DNA of 64,000 bases from Gordonia sediminis. Lineage in GTDB: Bacteria; Actinomycetota; Actinomycetes; Mycobacteriales; Mycobacteriaceae. Positions within the stretch are counted from its first letter, which is position 1. Each line of letters begins with the position of its first letter. Of this stretch, positions 32,257 through 40,513 are shown one piece after another. The stretch spans positions 166,590-230,589 of the forward strand of contig RZUM01000011.1 in assembly GCA_004193205.1 (NCBI GenBank), read 5' to 3'. The position numbers and the translations under genes are program-made. The notes beneath the pieces are model-generated. The model saw nothing but the letters and a program-made list of their open reading frames with translations. It was not told where the DNA came from and searched no databases.

Positions 32257-32968
32257 GGGTGATGTTCGGGTTGATCCGGGCGAGCCCCTCGATGGCCCGC
32301 TCACGTTTGTCGGCAAATCGGTTGGTGGGCATGACCACCGACACCGCTTGCAGGGCGCCGGTCGGGCCGGTCATGCCGGTGGCGACCGCGCAGATTCCGA
32401 CGTCGTGTTCTTCGATGTCGACCGCGATGTGCGATCGACGGATGTCGGCGAGGCGGTCCATGATGCGCGGCAGGTCGGTCACCGTATGCGGGGTGAACCG
32501 GGTGAGTGGCGGCCGCAGGAGCGCGACGACCTGATCGTCGGGCAGCTGGGCCAGCAGCACCATGCCGATGCAGCTCGCGTGCAGGGAGAAGCTCTTCCCC
32601 ACCTTGGTGACACCGCGCAGCCGGTCCGGCGAGGCCAGCTGATCGACGACGACGACCTCGCGTCCGCTGAAGACGGCGAGTTCGACATTCTCGTTGATCT
32701 CGCGGGCCAGCCCGGCCAGCTGGCTCCGATTGCTCGACAGCAGGCGAAGGTGGGCGTTCATCCCGAACTTGAGCAGACCCGGCCCCAGCGTGTATCCGTG
32801 GCGCTCGGGCACGCGAACGACGTAGAGAGCACGTTCGAGGCCCTGGACGATGCGATGCACGGTGGACCGCGGCAGACCTGTGCGCGTCGACAACTCGGTC
32901 AGGGTCAGCGGCCCGCGGCCTTCGGCGATCGCGTCGAGAACCAGGGTGGCGCGCCCGAGGTCGGCCAT
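32183..32968 (-). CDS. IclR-family transcriptional regulator
   Basis: The 261-residue protein has a winged helix (about residues 5-65: LTLTELSTRTGLPRSTVHRIVQGL) and the IclR ligand domain (GKSFSLHASCIGMVLLAQ near 122; VATGMTGPTGALQAVSVVMP near 205). It is the last gene of the run GntR - DUF3500 - SnoaL-like - IclR, starting 4 bp after the preceding stop. It likely controls the twin-palindrome promoter at 30686-30748. The natural protein probably ended near residue 237: the final residues (SLRSPGALAEGRHEG onward) and the stop are encoded by a repeat element, and are of a different character from the rest. Confidence 0.88.
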   Translation of the reverse strand: MADLGRATLVLDAIAEGRGPLTLTELSTRTGLPRSTVHRIVQGLERALYVVRVPERHGYTLGPGLLKFGMNAHLRLLSSNRSQLAGLAREINENVELAVFSGREVVVVDQLASPDRLRGVTKVGKSFSLHASCIGMVLLAQLPDDQVVALLRPPLTRFTPHTVTDLPRIMDRLADIRRSHIAVDIEEHDVGICAVATGMTGPTGALQAVSVVMPTNRFADKRERAIEGLARINPNITRSLRSPGALAEGRHEGPRRLETGP

Positions 32969-32972
32969 GGCC

Positions 32973-33380
32973 TCATCCTCTCGTCCACGTCCTGGTCACG
33001 GTCAGCTCACAGATCGACCAGTCACGCTCGTCGATGGTGAGCACATACTCACCGAGAGTATGCAGAACGGGAACAGATTCCAGCAGCCACCGGGTGTAGT
33101 GCGCGTCGGCCCGCCAGAGTCGGCCACCCGCGGAGGCAACGCGGAGATTGGTGACGTCGTGACGATGCGGCGTCGGCGACGCCCAGAGCGTGGTGAAGAA
33201 GCGACGTGCCCCGTCGGGTTCGTCGTACCCGCCTGCCGGGAACCGCACACGTGCATGTCCCAGCAGGACGATGGCCGCGTCGATGTCCTTGCGGTCGGCG
33301 ATATCGACGTAGGTGCAGAGCACGTTGGCGATGTGGTGGCGGGCAACCTCGCCCGCCACCACATCTGTGGCATTGCTCAC
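32973..33380 (-). CDS. SnoaL/NTF2-like small protein
   Basis: I choose GTG 33380, whose GTGA overlap with the preceding stop signals coupling, giving 135 residues; ATG 33398 (141 residues) is the alternative. The pattern fits the cone-shaped SnoaL/NTF2 fold: an N-terminal helix EVARHHIANVLCTYVDIADRKD, then DAAIVLLGHARVRFPAGGY, a RFFTTLW helix, HRHDVTNLRV and the strand pair ending LTIDERDWSICELTVTRTW. Members are small dehydratases, isomerases, hydroxylases or ring-cyclising enzymes, often with cofactor-free chemistry. Coupling to the DUF3500 gene suggests that they process successive intermediates. Function is otherwise unknown. Confidence 0.72.
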   Translation of the reverse strand: MSNATDVVAGEVARHHIANVLCTYVDIADRKDIDAAIVLLGHARVRFPAGGYDEPDGARRFFTTLWASPTPHRHDVTNLRVASAGGRLWRADAHYTRWLLESVPVLHTLGEYVLTIDERDWSICELTVTRTWTRG

Positions 33381-34621
33381 GCGTGCTCGCGCTGCCATTG
33401 CCGCAGATAGGCACGGCCGTAATCGTTTCCGTGCGGGGTGCGCAACACGGTGTGGATGTGGAACGGTTTCGGGGTGTCGTAGTCGAGGAAGACGCCGCAG
33501 TGGTGGTCGAGTTCGGCGATGACCACCGGGGATTGGATGCGGTAGTAGAACACGTCGCCGGCCTCGTGGCCGCCGATCCAGCTGAACCAGGTGTCGGCCA
33601 GATGTTCGCGGACCTCCCGCATCTTTGCGGCGCGCGGGCCGTCGGGCAGCAGTCCGACAAACGCCTCGACGATGGCGAAGACGAGTTCCTGTGCTTCGGT
33701 GGACATTTCGGCGACCCGAATGCCCTCGAAGGGGATCTGTCGGTTGTCCTGAAAGGCGCCGGCGAGATGCCGCTCATCGCCGGGGTGGACCCGTCCGGGC
33801 GGCATCGCCGGATCGACCATCTCCTCGTACACAATGGCGGCGGCCCGTTGCTCGGGCGTGAGTGCCGCCATCAACTGGATGCCGAGATCGATACGGGGGA
33901 TGAAGGATTCGACGCCGACGTGCTCACCCTCATCGATCTCGTTCGGTTCGGCACCGAGGAATGCCGGGCTGATCACCATCCGGCCCTCGACGACGAAACA
34001 GTTGACCGCCATGTGGTGTCCGTAGACCTGCCATCCCCACGGCTCGGTGAGATGGGGGGTGCCGTACAGGGCGATGTTGTAGCTGAACTCGTTGAGAATG
34101 CTCTGCAATCCGACCACCTCGCCGAGGAACCCGTTGATCAGCATCATGTTGTGGGCCAGTTCGTAGCCCTCGGGGCTCAACGACGCGGCCATCAGTGCCA
34201 GCGCCTTCTGCCGGACGTCCTCGGGCTGGAACTCGAGGCGCAGGCCCGTGTCGAACTGCATGAACTCCGGGTTCGCCCAGGTCTGCCACTCCGGTGCGTC
34301 GACGGCATGAGCGATACGGTCGCGGCCGTCGTCGTCGAGCGCGGCGAGCAGATCCTCGGCTGCGGCGACCATCGCCGCGACCGGCGCCTTCTCCCCTGGG
34401 CGCGCCGGTTCGAGGTGGTGGACGTCGTCGCGCAGCGTTCCGTTCTCGGTGACACCGCGGAATTCGTTGAGATACAAGGGAGTCCACCCGGAAACCAGGT
34501 CTCCGGTGAACGTGCCCTCCTCCCGCGCGACCTTGCAGTAGGTGTAGGCGTCCAATCCCCGCACGTCCGCCAGTCGCGGATGGTCGTGATCGAACAGGTA
34601 CTCACGGAATTCTCCGGTCAT
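33377..34621 (-). CDS. DUF3500-family protein
   Basis: The start ATG 34621 (MTGEFREYLF) follows an AAAGGA ribosome site; a GTG at 34639 overlapping the GntR stop is the alternative. The 414-residue protein has the DUF3500 pattern, with an EPWGWQVYGHHMAVNCFVVEGRMVISPAFLGAEP block near residue 195 and a C-terminal LDHHCGVFLDYDTPKPFHIHTVLRTP rich in His and Asp. No function is established for this family to my knowledge. The conserved histidines and acidic residues would suit a metal-dependent enzyme. It lies in a four-gene operon between two regulators in an aromatic catabolic island, and no known ring-cleavage dioxygenase is present, so it is a candidate for a ring-opening or C-C cleaving step (inference). 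Confidence 0.75.
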   Translation of the reverse strand: MTGEFREYLFDHDHPRLADVRGLDAYTYCKVAREEGTFTGDLVSGWTPLYLNEFRGVTENGTLRDDVHHLEPARPGEKAPVAAMVAAAEDLLAALDDDGRDRIAHAVDAPEWQTWANPEFMQFDTGLRLEFQPEDVRQKALALMAASLSPEGYELAHNMMLINGFLGEVVGLQSILNEFSYNIALYGTPHLTEPWGWQVYGHHMAVNCFVVEGRMVISPAFLGAEPNEIDEGEHVGVESFIPRIDLGIQLMAALTPEQRAAAIVYEEMVDPAMPPGRVHPGDERHLAGAFQDNRQIPFEGIRVAEMSTEAQELVFAIVEAFVGLLPDGPRAAKMREVREHLADTWFSWIGGHEAGDVFYYRIQSPVVIAELDHHCGVFLDYDTPKPFHIHTVLRTPHGNDYGRAYLRQWQREHA

Positions 34622-34635
34622 CGTGGGGGTTCCTT

Positions 34636-35382
34636 TCACATGGAGGTGTTGTGGCGGGAGACGACCTCCCGCACGGCGGGTTCATCACCCGAAGCGATGG
34701 CATCGACGAGATCGACGTGGATTTGAAGGCGGTTGCGGCGGTATGTGTCGGCGGCATCGTCGTCGATCCGTGACGACGTGGCGTTGAGGTGACCGAGGGT
34801 GCTGACGTACACCGCTCGTGCCATCTCGTTGGGGCAGATCTGCGCGATCCGCTCGTGCAACGCCCAGTTGGCATGCAAGAAGTCGTCCCATGTTTCGGCC
34901 GCCTCCATCGTCGACAGCAGCGACGTGAGATCTGCGACATCGCGGCTGGTGCAATGGCGCGCGGCGGCCACGTCGATCAGCACCTCGAGATGGTCGCGGA
35001 GCTCGATGGCATCGGCGACCGTGGCGGGCTGCTCTGCGACATTGAGCAGCGTGTGGCGCATCCGCACCACCGGCCCGGCCTCGGCGACGAAGAGACCGCC
35101 GCCCCGACCGGGACGGATCTCGATCACGCCGCGATCGCGGAGTAGCCGAACCGCTTCGCTGACCGTCGAGTAGGCGAAACCCGACTCGGCGCGCAGGGAG
35201 TCCAGCGTCCCGATCGACTCACCTGCGGTGAGCCCGTCCGCACGGATGCGGTCGTCGAGCGCGGCGGCGAGTTGTTCGGCCCGGGTGCGCTGGGTCAGCG
35301 CACCCGGCTTCACGTCCAGCATCCGTCGCGAGGCCACATCTGGCCCTTGCTTACGGGGCGAGTCATCCGGCATAGTCTCCAT
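34636..35382 (-). CDS. GntR/FadR-family transcriptional regulator
   Basis: The 248-residue protein (ATG 35382; ATG 35373 is possible) has a GntR winged helix (about residues 35-95: ESGFAYSTVSEAVRLLRDRGVIEIRPGRGGGLFV) and a helical FCD domain with DHLEVLIDVAAARH, HERIAQ and HVDLVDAI segments. It heads the leftward operon with DUF3500, SnoaL-like and IclR genes and is divergent from the FAH gene. An 18-bp palindrome 8 bp upstream of its start is its probable operator, which would link its own operon and the FAH gene in one circuit responding to a pathway acid. Confidence 0.88.
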   Translation of the reverse strand: METMPDDSPRKQGPDVASRRMLDVKPGALTQRTRAEQLAAALDDRIRADGLTAGESIGTLDSLRAESGFAYSTVSEAVRLLRDRGVIEIRPGRGGGLFVAEAGPVVRMRHTLLNVAEQPATVADAIELRDHLEVLIDVAAARHCTSRDVADLTSLLSTMEAAETWDDFLHANWALHERIAQICPNEMARAVYVSTLGHLNATSSRIDDDAADTYRRNRLQIHVDLVDAIASGDEPAVREVVSRHNTSM

Positions 35383-35389
35383 AGAACCA

Positions 35390-35407
35390 TAAACCTACGA
35401 AGGTTTA
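35390..35407. promoter_or_regulatory. 18-bp perfect palindrome, probable GntR operator
   Basis: TAAACCT-ACGA-AGGTTTA has 7-bp perfect arms and lies in the 69-bp divergent region between the GntR gene and the FAH gene. It is markedly AT-richer than its surroundings. It is 8 bp from the regulator start and 45 bp from the FAH start. Confidence 0.65.
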
Positions 35408-35451
35408 GAAGGGTTTTGAAGTTTTACGCCGAATCGGACGAGGAGTGACGG

Positions 35452-36303
35452 ATGCGAGTCGTGGGAATCAAGCGCGCGGGAAGTGCGAACGTGGAAGTGG
35501 CCGACCTGGCCGCCGACGGTGCGTCTGTCACCGTCATCGCCGGCTTGGAGCAATTCTGGAGCGATGCCGCCGGCCACCTGGCGCGTCGCGCCGAGGGCGA
35601 GGTGTTGAGCCGCGAGCAGGTCACGCTTGTTCCGCCGGTGCTTCCGGATGCTCGGGTGATCTGCATCGGGTTGAACTACCTCAAGCACGTCGCCGAAGGG
35701 AGTTTCCGGTCCGAGCCGCTGCCGGAGTACCCCACCTTGTTCGCCCGCTGGTCGGCGTCGCTGACGGTAGACGGCGACGAAATCCCGGTGCCCGCCAATG
35801 AGGACGGCCTCGACTGGGAGGGCGAAGTGATGGCCTGGGTCGGTAGCGAACTCGTCGATGTCACACCTGAGAAGGCGCTGGCCGCCGTCGTCGGCTACTC
35901 GACATTCAACGACCTGACGGCTCGCCGGGCCCAGAAGCTCACCTCGCAGTGGATTCTCGGCAAGAACGCCGACCGCTCCGGCCCCGTCGGCCCGCTCGTG
36001 CCGGCCGGCGACGTGGGCGATCTACGGGACGGCCTGCATATCACCACGCGTGTGAACGGTGAGACGGTGCAGGACGCCCACACCGACGAGATGGTCTACA
36101 CCGTCGGCGATACGCTGGCCCACATCTCCGGCACCTTCACCCTGCGACCAGGCGACCTGCTGGCGACCGGCACACCGTCGGGCGTCGGATACGCCAGGAC
36201 TCCCGCGTGGCTGCTGCAGCCGGGTGATCGCGTCGAGGTCGAAGTGGACCGCCTCGGAGTCCTGAGCAACACGATCGTGGGCCCCGATCAGCGGATCCGG
36301 TAG
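35452..36303 (+). CDS. Fumarylacetoacetate hydrolase (FAH)-family protein, acylpyruvate/fumarylpyruvate hydrolase type
   Basis: The 283-residue protein starts at ATG 35452 with AGGAG six bases before. It has the FAH-fold core: ARVICIGLNYLKHVAE near residue 68, the metal ligands in DWEGEVMAWVG (E123/E125 region), GYSTFNDLTAR near residue 148, the active-site block QWILGKNADRSGPVGP near 165, and ATGTPSGVGYARTP near 237. Such enzymes hydrolyse 2,4-diketo acids (fumarylpyruvate, acylpyruvates) or isomerise homoprotocatechuate-pathway intermediates. It would finish aromatic breakdown in this island by giving pyruvate plus an acid. Control by the divergent GntR through the palindrome is likely. Confidence 0.88.
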   Translation: MRVVGIKRAGSANVEVADLAADGASVTVIAGLEQFWSDAAGHLARRAEGEVLSREQVTLVPPVLPDARVICIGLNYLKHVAEGSFRSEPLPEYPTLFARWSASLTVDGDEIPVPANEDGLDWEGEVMAWVGSELVDVTPEKALAAVVGYSTFNDLTARRAQKLTSQWILGKNADRSGPVGPLVPAGDVGDLRDGLHITTRVNGETVQDAHTDEMVYTVGDTLAHISGTFTLRPGDLLATGTPSGVGYARTPAWLLQPGDRVEVEVDRLGVLSNTIVGPDQRIR

Positions 36304-36422
36304 GCGGCGACCCGGCCGACTCCATCCTGCGCGCGCCGCATGAGGCTGCCTGGTCCGACGGCGCCGATCCGAGGAGGCGAACGGTCTTACTACGCACCCG
36401 ACCTGGGTAGCCATACTCATGC

Positions 36423-36445
36423 TCTCGGGCCGCCGAGGCCCGAGA
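36423..36445 (+). promoter_or_regulatory. Hairpin immediately before the DUF2339 gene
   Basis: TCTCGGGCC pairs with GGCCCGAGA across GCCGA and ends 8 bp before the start codon, where a ribosome site would be expected but is absent. It might control translation or be an operator. Confidence 0.35.
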
Positions 36446-36453
36446 CTGTATGC

Positions 36454-38478
36454 ATGAACGCTACGCCCGCATCCGACTCGGCAGCCGCCGTGATGCACCG
36501 CATCAGCGGCGAGTTCGCCGACATCGTCCGCCGCATGTCGACGGTGTCCGACGACATGGCGACGCTCGAAGCCCTCCTGACCGCGCCGTCGGCATCGATC
36601 AGCCCCGGGGCGACGCCTCGCCACCCCGCCGAGATGACCGCACCGGTCGCCCCACCACCCACACCGCCGAGGGTGGGCCCGCCCCCGCCGCACTACCCGC
36701 AGCCGGGAACATATCTCCCGCCGCACTTCTCGCAGGTGCCCGCCCCGTACGTCGGTGGTCCGTATCCCCCGGCACAGTTCCCACCGCCCGGACCGGTTTC
36801 CTCGGCGCCCTCTTCGTACCCACCCGGCTCCCGGCCACCCATGCCGGGTGCGCCGGGTGCGCCGTATCAGCCGCGGCCTCGCCGGTCGCTCTCGGAGCAG
36901 ATCGCGGCCGCCGGAGAGCGCGGGCTCATCGGCAAGCTGCTGGCCGCGGTTGGTGTGGCCATCACCCTCATCGGGGTGGTGTTCATGCTGGTCCTCGCCG
37001 CACAAGCCGGTCTGTTGAGTCCCGGGATCCGGGTCGCCGGCGGCGGGGTGCTCGCCGCGGCGCTCTTCGGCGCCGGTGTGTACCTCGGGCGCGACACCCA
37101 CAAGCGTCCCGGCGCCATGGCATTGGTCGCCACCGGCGTGGCGACGGCACTGTTCGACGTGTTGGCGGCGACCGCCATCTACCACTGGTTGCCGGCCCCC
37201 GTCGCCCTGATCGTGGCCGCCATTCTCGCGGCCGGCGGTCTGGCCGTCGCACACGTCTGGAACAGCGAGTCCCTCGGGCTGATGGTCGGTATCCCGTTGG
37301 TGGTGTTCGCACCGTTCCTGACCGACGGCCCGAACGCGCTGCTCATCGGATTCCTGCTCACCTACGCGGCGGCTACCCTGTGGATTCAGGTGGGCCGCGA
37401 CTGGACGGCGATGTTCGCCGTCAACACCGCGGTCGCCACCCTGCCGCTGTTCTACGTCTCCGCCTTCGTCCCCGACGAGGATCGTTGGCTGTTCGTGGTC
37501 GCGGTGTCGATCAATCTGTTACTGGCCCTCGGCTCGGCGATCATCCTGCTACGCACCTCGACCCGACCGCTGATCCTCGCCTTGGTGTCGGCGGCGGCCG
37601 TCGTGCCGATGATCGGGGCGGCCAACGTGACCGAGGGTGGGGTCGCCACAACGCTGCTCGCCTCGGCGACGGTGGTTCTCGCGGCGCTGGCGTTCACCGG
37701 TGGCCGCTTTCGCACGCTCACCCGGCCGGTGCGGATCGTGTGGCTGGCGGCCGCGGCGATCACCGCGCTGGCCGCGCTCGGCTCCATTCTCACCGATGCC
37801 GGCTTGAGTATCGGCATCGCCGCGCTGGGTCTCCTCACCGCCGTTGCCGCGGGCATGACGAAGGAGATGGCGCTACCGCTGCGGGTCATCGCTACCGTGC
37901 TCACCACCCTCGCGCTGCTCTCGATGCTCGTGATCGGTGCGATCGATCAGTTGATGCCCGAAAACGACCTGGAAACCGCCGACCACGCGAAGCTGCTCAT
38001 CGTCGCGGTGATCGCGCTCGCGGCCGTCGTCGTCCTCACCTGGCTGTGGGGCAGGTCCCTCACCGGGCAGAACGTCGGCATCGTCGGGACGGTCGGCGGC
38101 GTGATCGTGCTGTGGCTGGTCACCCAGATCTGCGTCGGATTCGCCGCAGTCATCACGGGCGGCACCGACGAGGGCTTCCGGGGCGGACACGCCGCAGCCA
38201 CCATCCTCTGGGTCCTCGCAGCAGCGGCCGGACTGTTGTGGGCCCGTCATCAGCGCGGCAGCGCCCGGGCCCTCACCCTGACGGTGAGCCTGGCGATCAT
38301 CGTCGCCGCCGTCGCGAAGCTGTTCCTGTTCGACCTCGCCGCCCTCGACGGGGTGTTCCGGGTGATCGCGTTCATCGTCGTCGGCTTGCTGCTGCTTGCG
38401 TTGGGGGTTCCCTACGCCCAATCACTCGACTCCGACGAGTCCCACCCGCCGGCCGACACGCGGACGAAGCAGCCGTGA
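36454..38478 (+). CDS. DUF2339-family polytopic membrane protein with Pro-rich N-terminus
   Basis: The start ATG 36454 (MNATPASDSAA) gives 674 residues. Residues 1-40 can form a helix, 50-145 are very rich in Pro and Gly, and from about residue 160 to 665 there are at least 18 hydrophobic spans in close succession. This architecture (short cytosolic coil, then many spans) matches the DUF2339 membrane proteins of actinobacteria and proteobacteria, whose role is unknown; a part in cell envelope biology is often guessed. No clear ribosome site precedes the start. It is a single gene, with the two-component system convergent 4 bp downstream. Confidence 0.78.
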   Translation: MNATPASDSAAAVMHRISGEFADIVRRMSTVSDDMATLEALLTAPSASISPGATPRHPAEMTAPVAPPPTPPRVGPPPPHYPQPGTYLPPHFSQVPAPYVGGPYPPAQFPPPGPVSSAPSSYPPGSRPPMPGAPGAPYQPRPRRSLSEQIAAAGERGLIGKLLAAVGVAITLIGVVFMLVLAAQAGLLSPGIRVAGGGVLAAALFGAGVYLGRDTHKRPGAMALVATGVATALFDVLAATAIYHWLPAPVALIVAAILAAGGLAVAHVWNSESLGLMVGIPLVVFAPFLTDGPNALLIGFLLTYAAATLWIQVGRDWTAMFAVNTAVATLPLFYVSAFVPDEDRWLFVVAVSINLLLALGSAIILLRTSTRPLILALVSAAAVVPMIGAANVTEGGVATTLLASATVVLAALAFTGGRFRTLTRPVRIVWLAAAAITALAALGSILTDAGLSIGIAALGLLTAVAAGMTKEMALPLRVIATVLTTLALLSMLVIGAIDQLMPENDLETADHAKLLIVAVIALAAVVVLTWLWGRSLTGQNVGIVGTVGGVIVLWLVTQICVGFAAVITGGTDEGFRGGHAAATILWVLAAAAGLLWARHQRGSARALTLTVSLAIIVAAVAKLFLFDLAALDGVFRVIAFIVVGLLLLALGVPYAQSLDSDESHPPADTRTKQP

Positions 38479-38481
38479 GCG

Positions 38482-39180
38482 CTACCGTTGGCTGCCGTAG
38501 TCCGGCAGGACGAGGGAGTTGTCGAACGCGTAGACGATGGCAGCCGCGCGGTCGCGCAGATCGAGTTTGGTGAAGATGTGGTTGATGTGGCTCTTCACGG
38601 TGACCTCCGAAACGTGTAGGTCCGCGCTGATCTCCGCGTTGGTCCGGCCGCGCGCCATCAACCGCAACACGTCGGTCTCACGGTCGGTCAGGTCCGGTGG
38701 CGTCTCGGCGGATCGGTCCGGGCCGGAGTGTCGGAACCCCTGCAGCACCCGTCCGGTGACCGCCGGATCGAGGAAGGCACCGTCGCGGACGACGGCGCGC
38801 ACCGCCCAGATGAGCGCCTCGGCCGGTGAGTCCTTGAGAATGAACCCGGCGGCGCCCGCGCGCAGGACCCCCGACAGGAGCTTGTCGTCGTCGAAGGTCG
38901 TCAACGCCAGCACCGGTGGTGGTTCCCGGAGTGTCCGCACCATCGACGTCGCGGTGATCCCGTCGACGTGACGCATCCGCAGGTCCATCACCACAATGTC
39001 CGGGGTGTTCGCGGCGATGGCCGCCAGCACCTCCGAGCCGTCGGCGCACTCGCCGACGATCGCGAATCCGTCCTTGGCGCGCAGGATTCGGCGGAGACCG
39101 GTGCGGATGAGTTCCTGATCGTCGACAAGGAGCACGCGGATGACCGGAGCCGCCGGCTCGCTCCGCCCCACCACGGTCAT
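38482..39180 (-). CDS. NarL/LuxR-family response regulator
   Basis: The 232-residue protein starts at ATG 39180, overlapping the kinase stop by four bases. The receiver domain has the acidic pair D20/D21, the phospho-acceptor D66 (VVMDLRM) and the conserved lysine in GFILKDS near residue 116. The C-terminal LuxR helix-turn-helix (about 168-225) reads LTDRETDVLRLMARGRTNAEIS followed by LHVSEVTVKSHINHIFTKL. It is phosphorylated by the upstream kinase and binds DNA as a dimer. Its targets are not evident; the palindrome ahead of the kinase gene is one candidate. Confidence 0.93.
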   Translation of the reverse strand: MTVVGRSEPAAPVIRVLLVDDQELIRTGLRRILRAKDGFAIVGECADGSEVLAAIAANTPDIVVMDLRMRHVDGITATSMVRTLREPPPVLALTTFDDDKLLSGVLRAGAAGFILKDSPAEALIWAVRAVVRDGAFLDPAVTGRVLQGFRHSGPDRSAETPPDLTDRETDVLRLMARGRTNAEISADLHVSEVTVKSHINHIFTKLDLRDRAAAIVYAFDNSLVLPDYGSQR

Positions 39181-40373
39181 GACGCCACCCCTTGATGTGA
39201 CGTGGCAATCGTCGGCATCGTCCCGCGCACCGACCAGGTGCCGTCGCTGCAACCCGCCTCGAGTTGCCCGCCGAGCAGCTCCGCCCGCTGCATCATCCCC
39301 TTGACGCCCGTACCGTCGGGAGCCGGCCGTCGGTTCTCCGGGCACGGGTTCCGCACGCACACGACGACATCGTCGTCGACCGACACGGCGACCGACGCGC
39401 GCTGGGTCACGGAATGTTTGACGACGTTGGCGAGTGACTCCTGCACGATGCGATAGAGCGCGGCCCCGACCGGTGCGGACACTGCGTCGAGGTCACCGTC
39501 GAGGCGAAAGTCGATCTCGATTCTGGCCTTTCGATAATCGTCGATCAACGCCGTCAGGTCGGTCGCCCCGGGGACCGGAGCCGTGGGCGAGTCCCCGCCA
39601 CCGAGGACATGGACGATGTTGCGGATCTCGGTCATCGCCTGCCGCCCTTGCCGCTCCGCGTCGGTCAACGCCTCGAGCGCCTCGGAGCGATCGTCGTCCT
39701 GTTCGAGCGCGCGCCGTGCGCCGGTCACATTCAGCATGGTGATCGACAGCGAGTGGGCGATGACGTCGTGGATCTCGCGGGCGATCCGCCGTCGTTCCTC
39801 GCCGGCGGCGCGGTCGGCGCGGGCGCGCAGTTCCCGGGCCTGGTTGTCCGCCAGACATTTCTGGATGAGCACCATGTAGCCGATGAGCCAGCCGCAGGCG
39901 ACCGCGAGCAGGTAGACCGCCGGGGATTCCAGCGTGTCGGCCAGACCGAACACGACGATGACCGCGCTCGACACCGCCGCCACGATCAGTCCCGTCCGGA
40001 GTGCATACATCGCCGCCGCGATCGCGGTGACCAGCGCCAGCTGCAGCGGCGCGACATCCGTGGGCACCGGGACCATCAGGAAACACACCGTCGAGAGCAT
40101 CACCGGCACGGCACACAGCGGGGATTTCGCGACGGTCAGGTCCAGAACCAGTGTCGTCAGGGCACAAACGACGGCCGCGCCGACCCACCACGGCTGGTCG
40201 AACGGATACCGTTGCAGCACAGCCGTGATCGTGACGACGGTGGACCCGCCCAGAACCACGACGGGATACAGTTGCGGATAGTCGCCGCCGGCCACGGCGA
40301 GCCTGCGCCGCAGTGCCCCCACCACACTTGCCACCACCCCACTATAGGGACTGCCGCTCATGCGGACATCCAT
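39177..40373 (-). CDS. NarL-type sensor histidine kinase (HisKA_3)
   Basis: The 398-residue kinase has about five to six membrane spans in residues 38-170 with almost no extracytoplasmic loop, the dimerisation and phospho-acceptor box REIHDVIAHSL with the histidine near residue 201, and an HATPase domain (IVQESLANVVKHS near residue 300, GTGVKGMMQRAELLGG near 360). The small-loop sensor suggests that it perceives membrane or intracellular signals, as in DesK-like kinases. It forms an operon with the response regulator and is divergent from the universal stress protein. Confidence 0.92.
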   Translation of the reverse strand: MDVRMSGSPYSGVVASVVGALRRRLAVAGGDYPQLYPVVVLGGSTVVTITAVLQRYPFDQPWWVGAAVVCALTTLVLDLTVAKSPLCAVPVMLSTVCFLMVPVPTDVAPLQLALVTAIAAAMYALRTGLIVAAVSSAVIVVFGLADTLESPAVYLLAVACGWLIGYMVLIQKCLADNQARELRARADRAAGEERRRIAREIHDVIAHSLSITMLNVTGARRALEQDDDRSEALEALTDAERQGRQAMTEIRNIVHVLGGGDSPTAPVPGATDLTALIDDYRKARIEIDFRLDGDLDAVSAPVGAALYRIVQESLANVVKHSVTQRASVAVSVDDDVVVCVRNPCPENRRPAPDGTGVKGMMQRAELLGGQLEAGCSDGTWSVRGTMPTIATSHQGVAS

Positions 40374-40391
40374 CTCACGGTGGTCTCAACA

Positions 40392-40409
40392 CTCCACCCG
40401 TGGGTGGAG
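40392..40409. promoter_or_regulatory. 18-bp palindrome in the kinase / stress-protein divergent region
   Basis: CTCCACCC-GT-GGGTGGAG has 8-bp perfect arms, 19 bp upstream of the kinase start and 105 bp upstream of the UspA-like gene. It may be the binding site of the adjacent response regulator, giving feedback control. Confidence 0.45.
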
Positions 40410-40513
40410 ACGATCACCGTCTCCGGCATGCAGATCACGACCCCCGATCCCCATAGCGTCGAGAGTGTGCGAGATCGCCACGGACAACGACGAAGTGAAG
40501 GCGGGGATTCACC

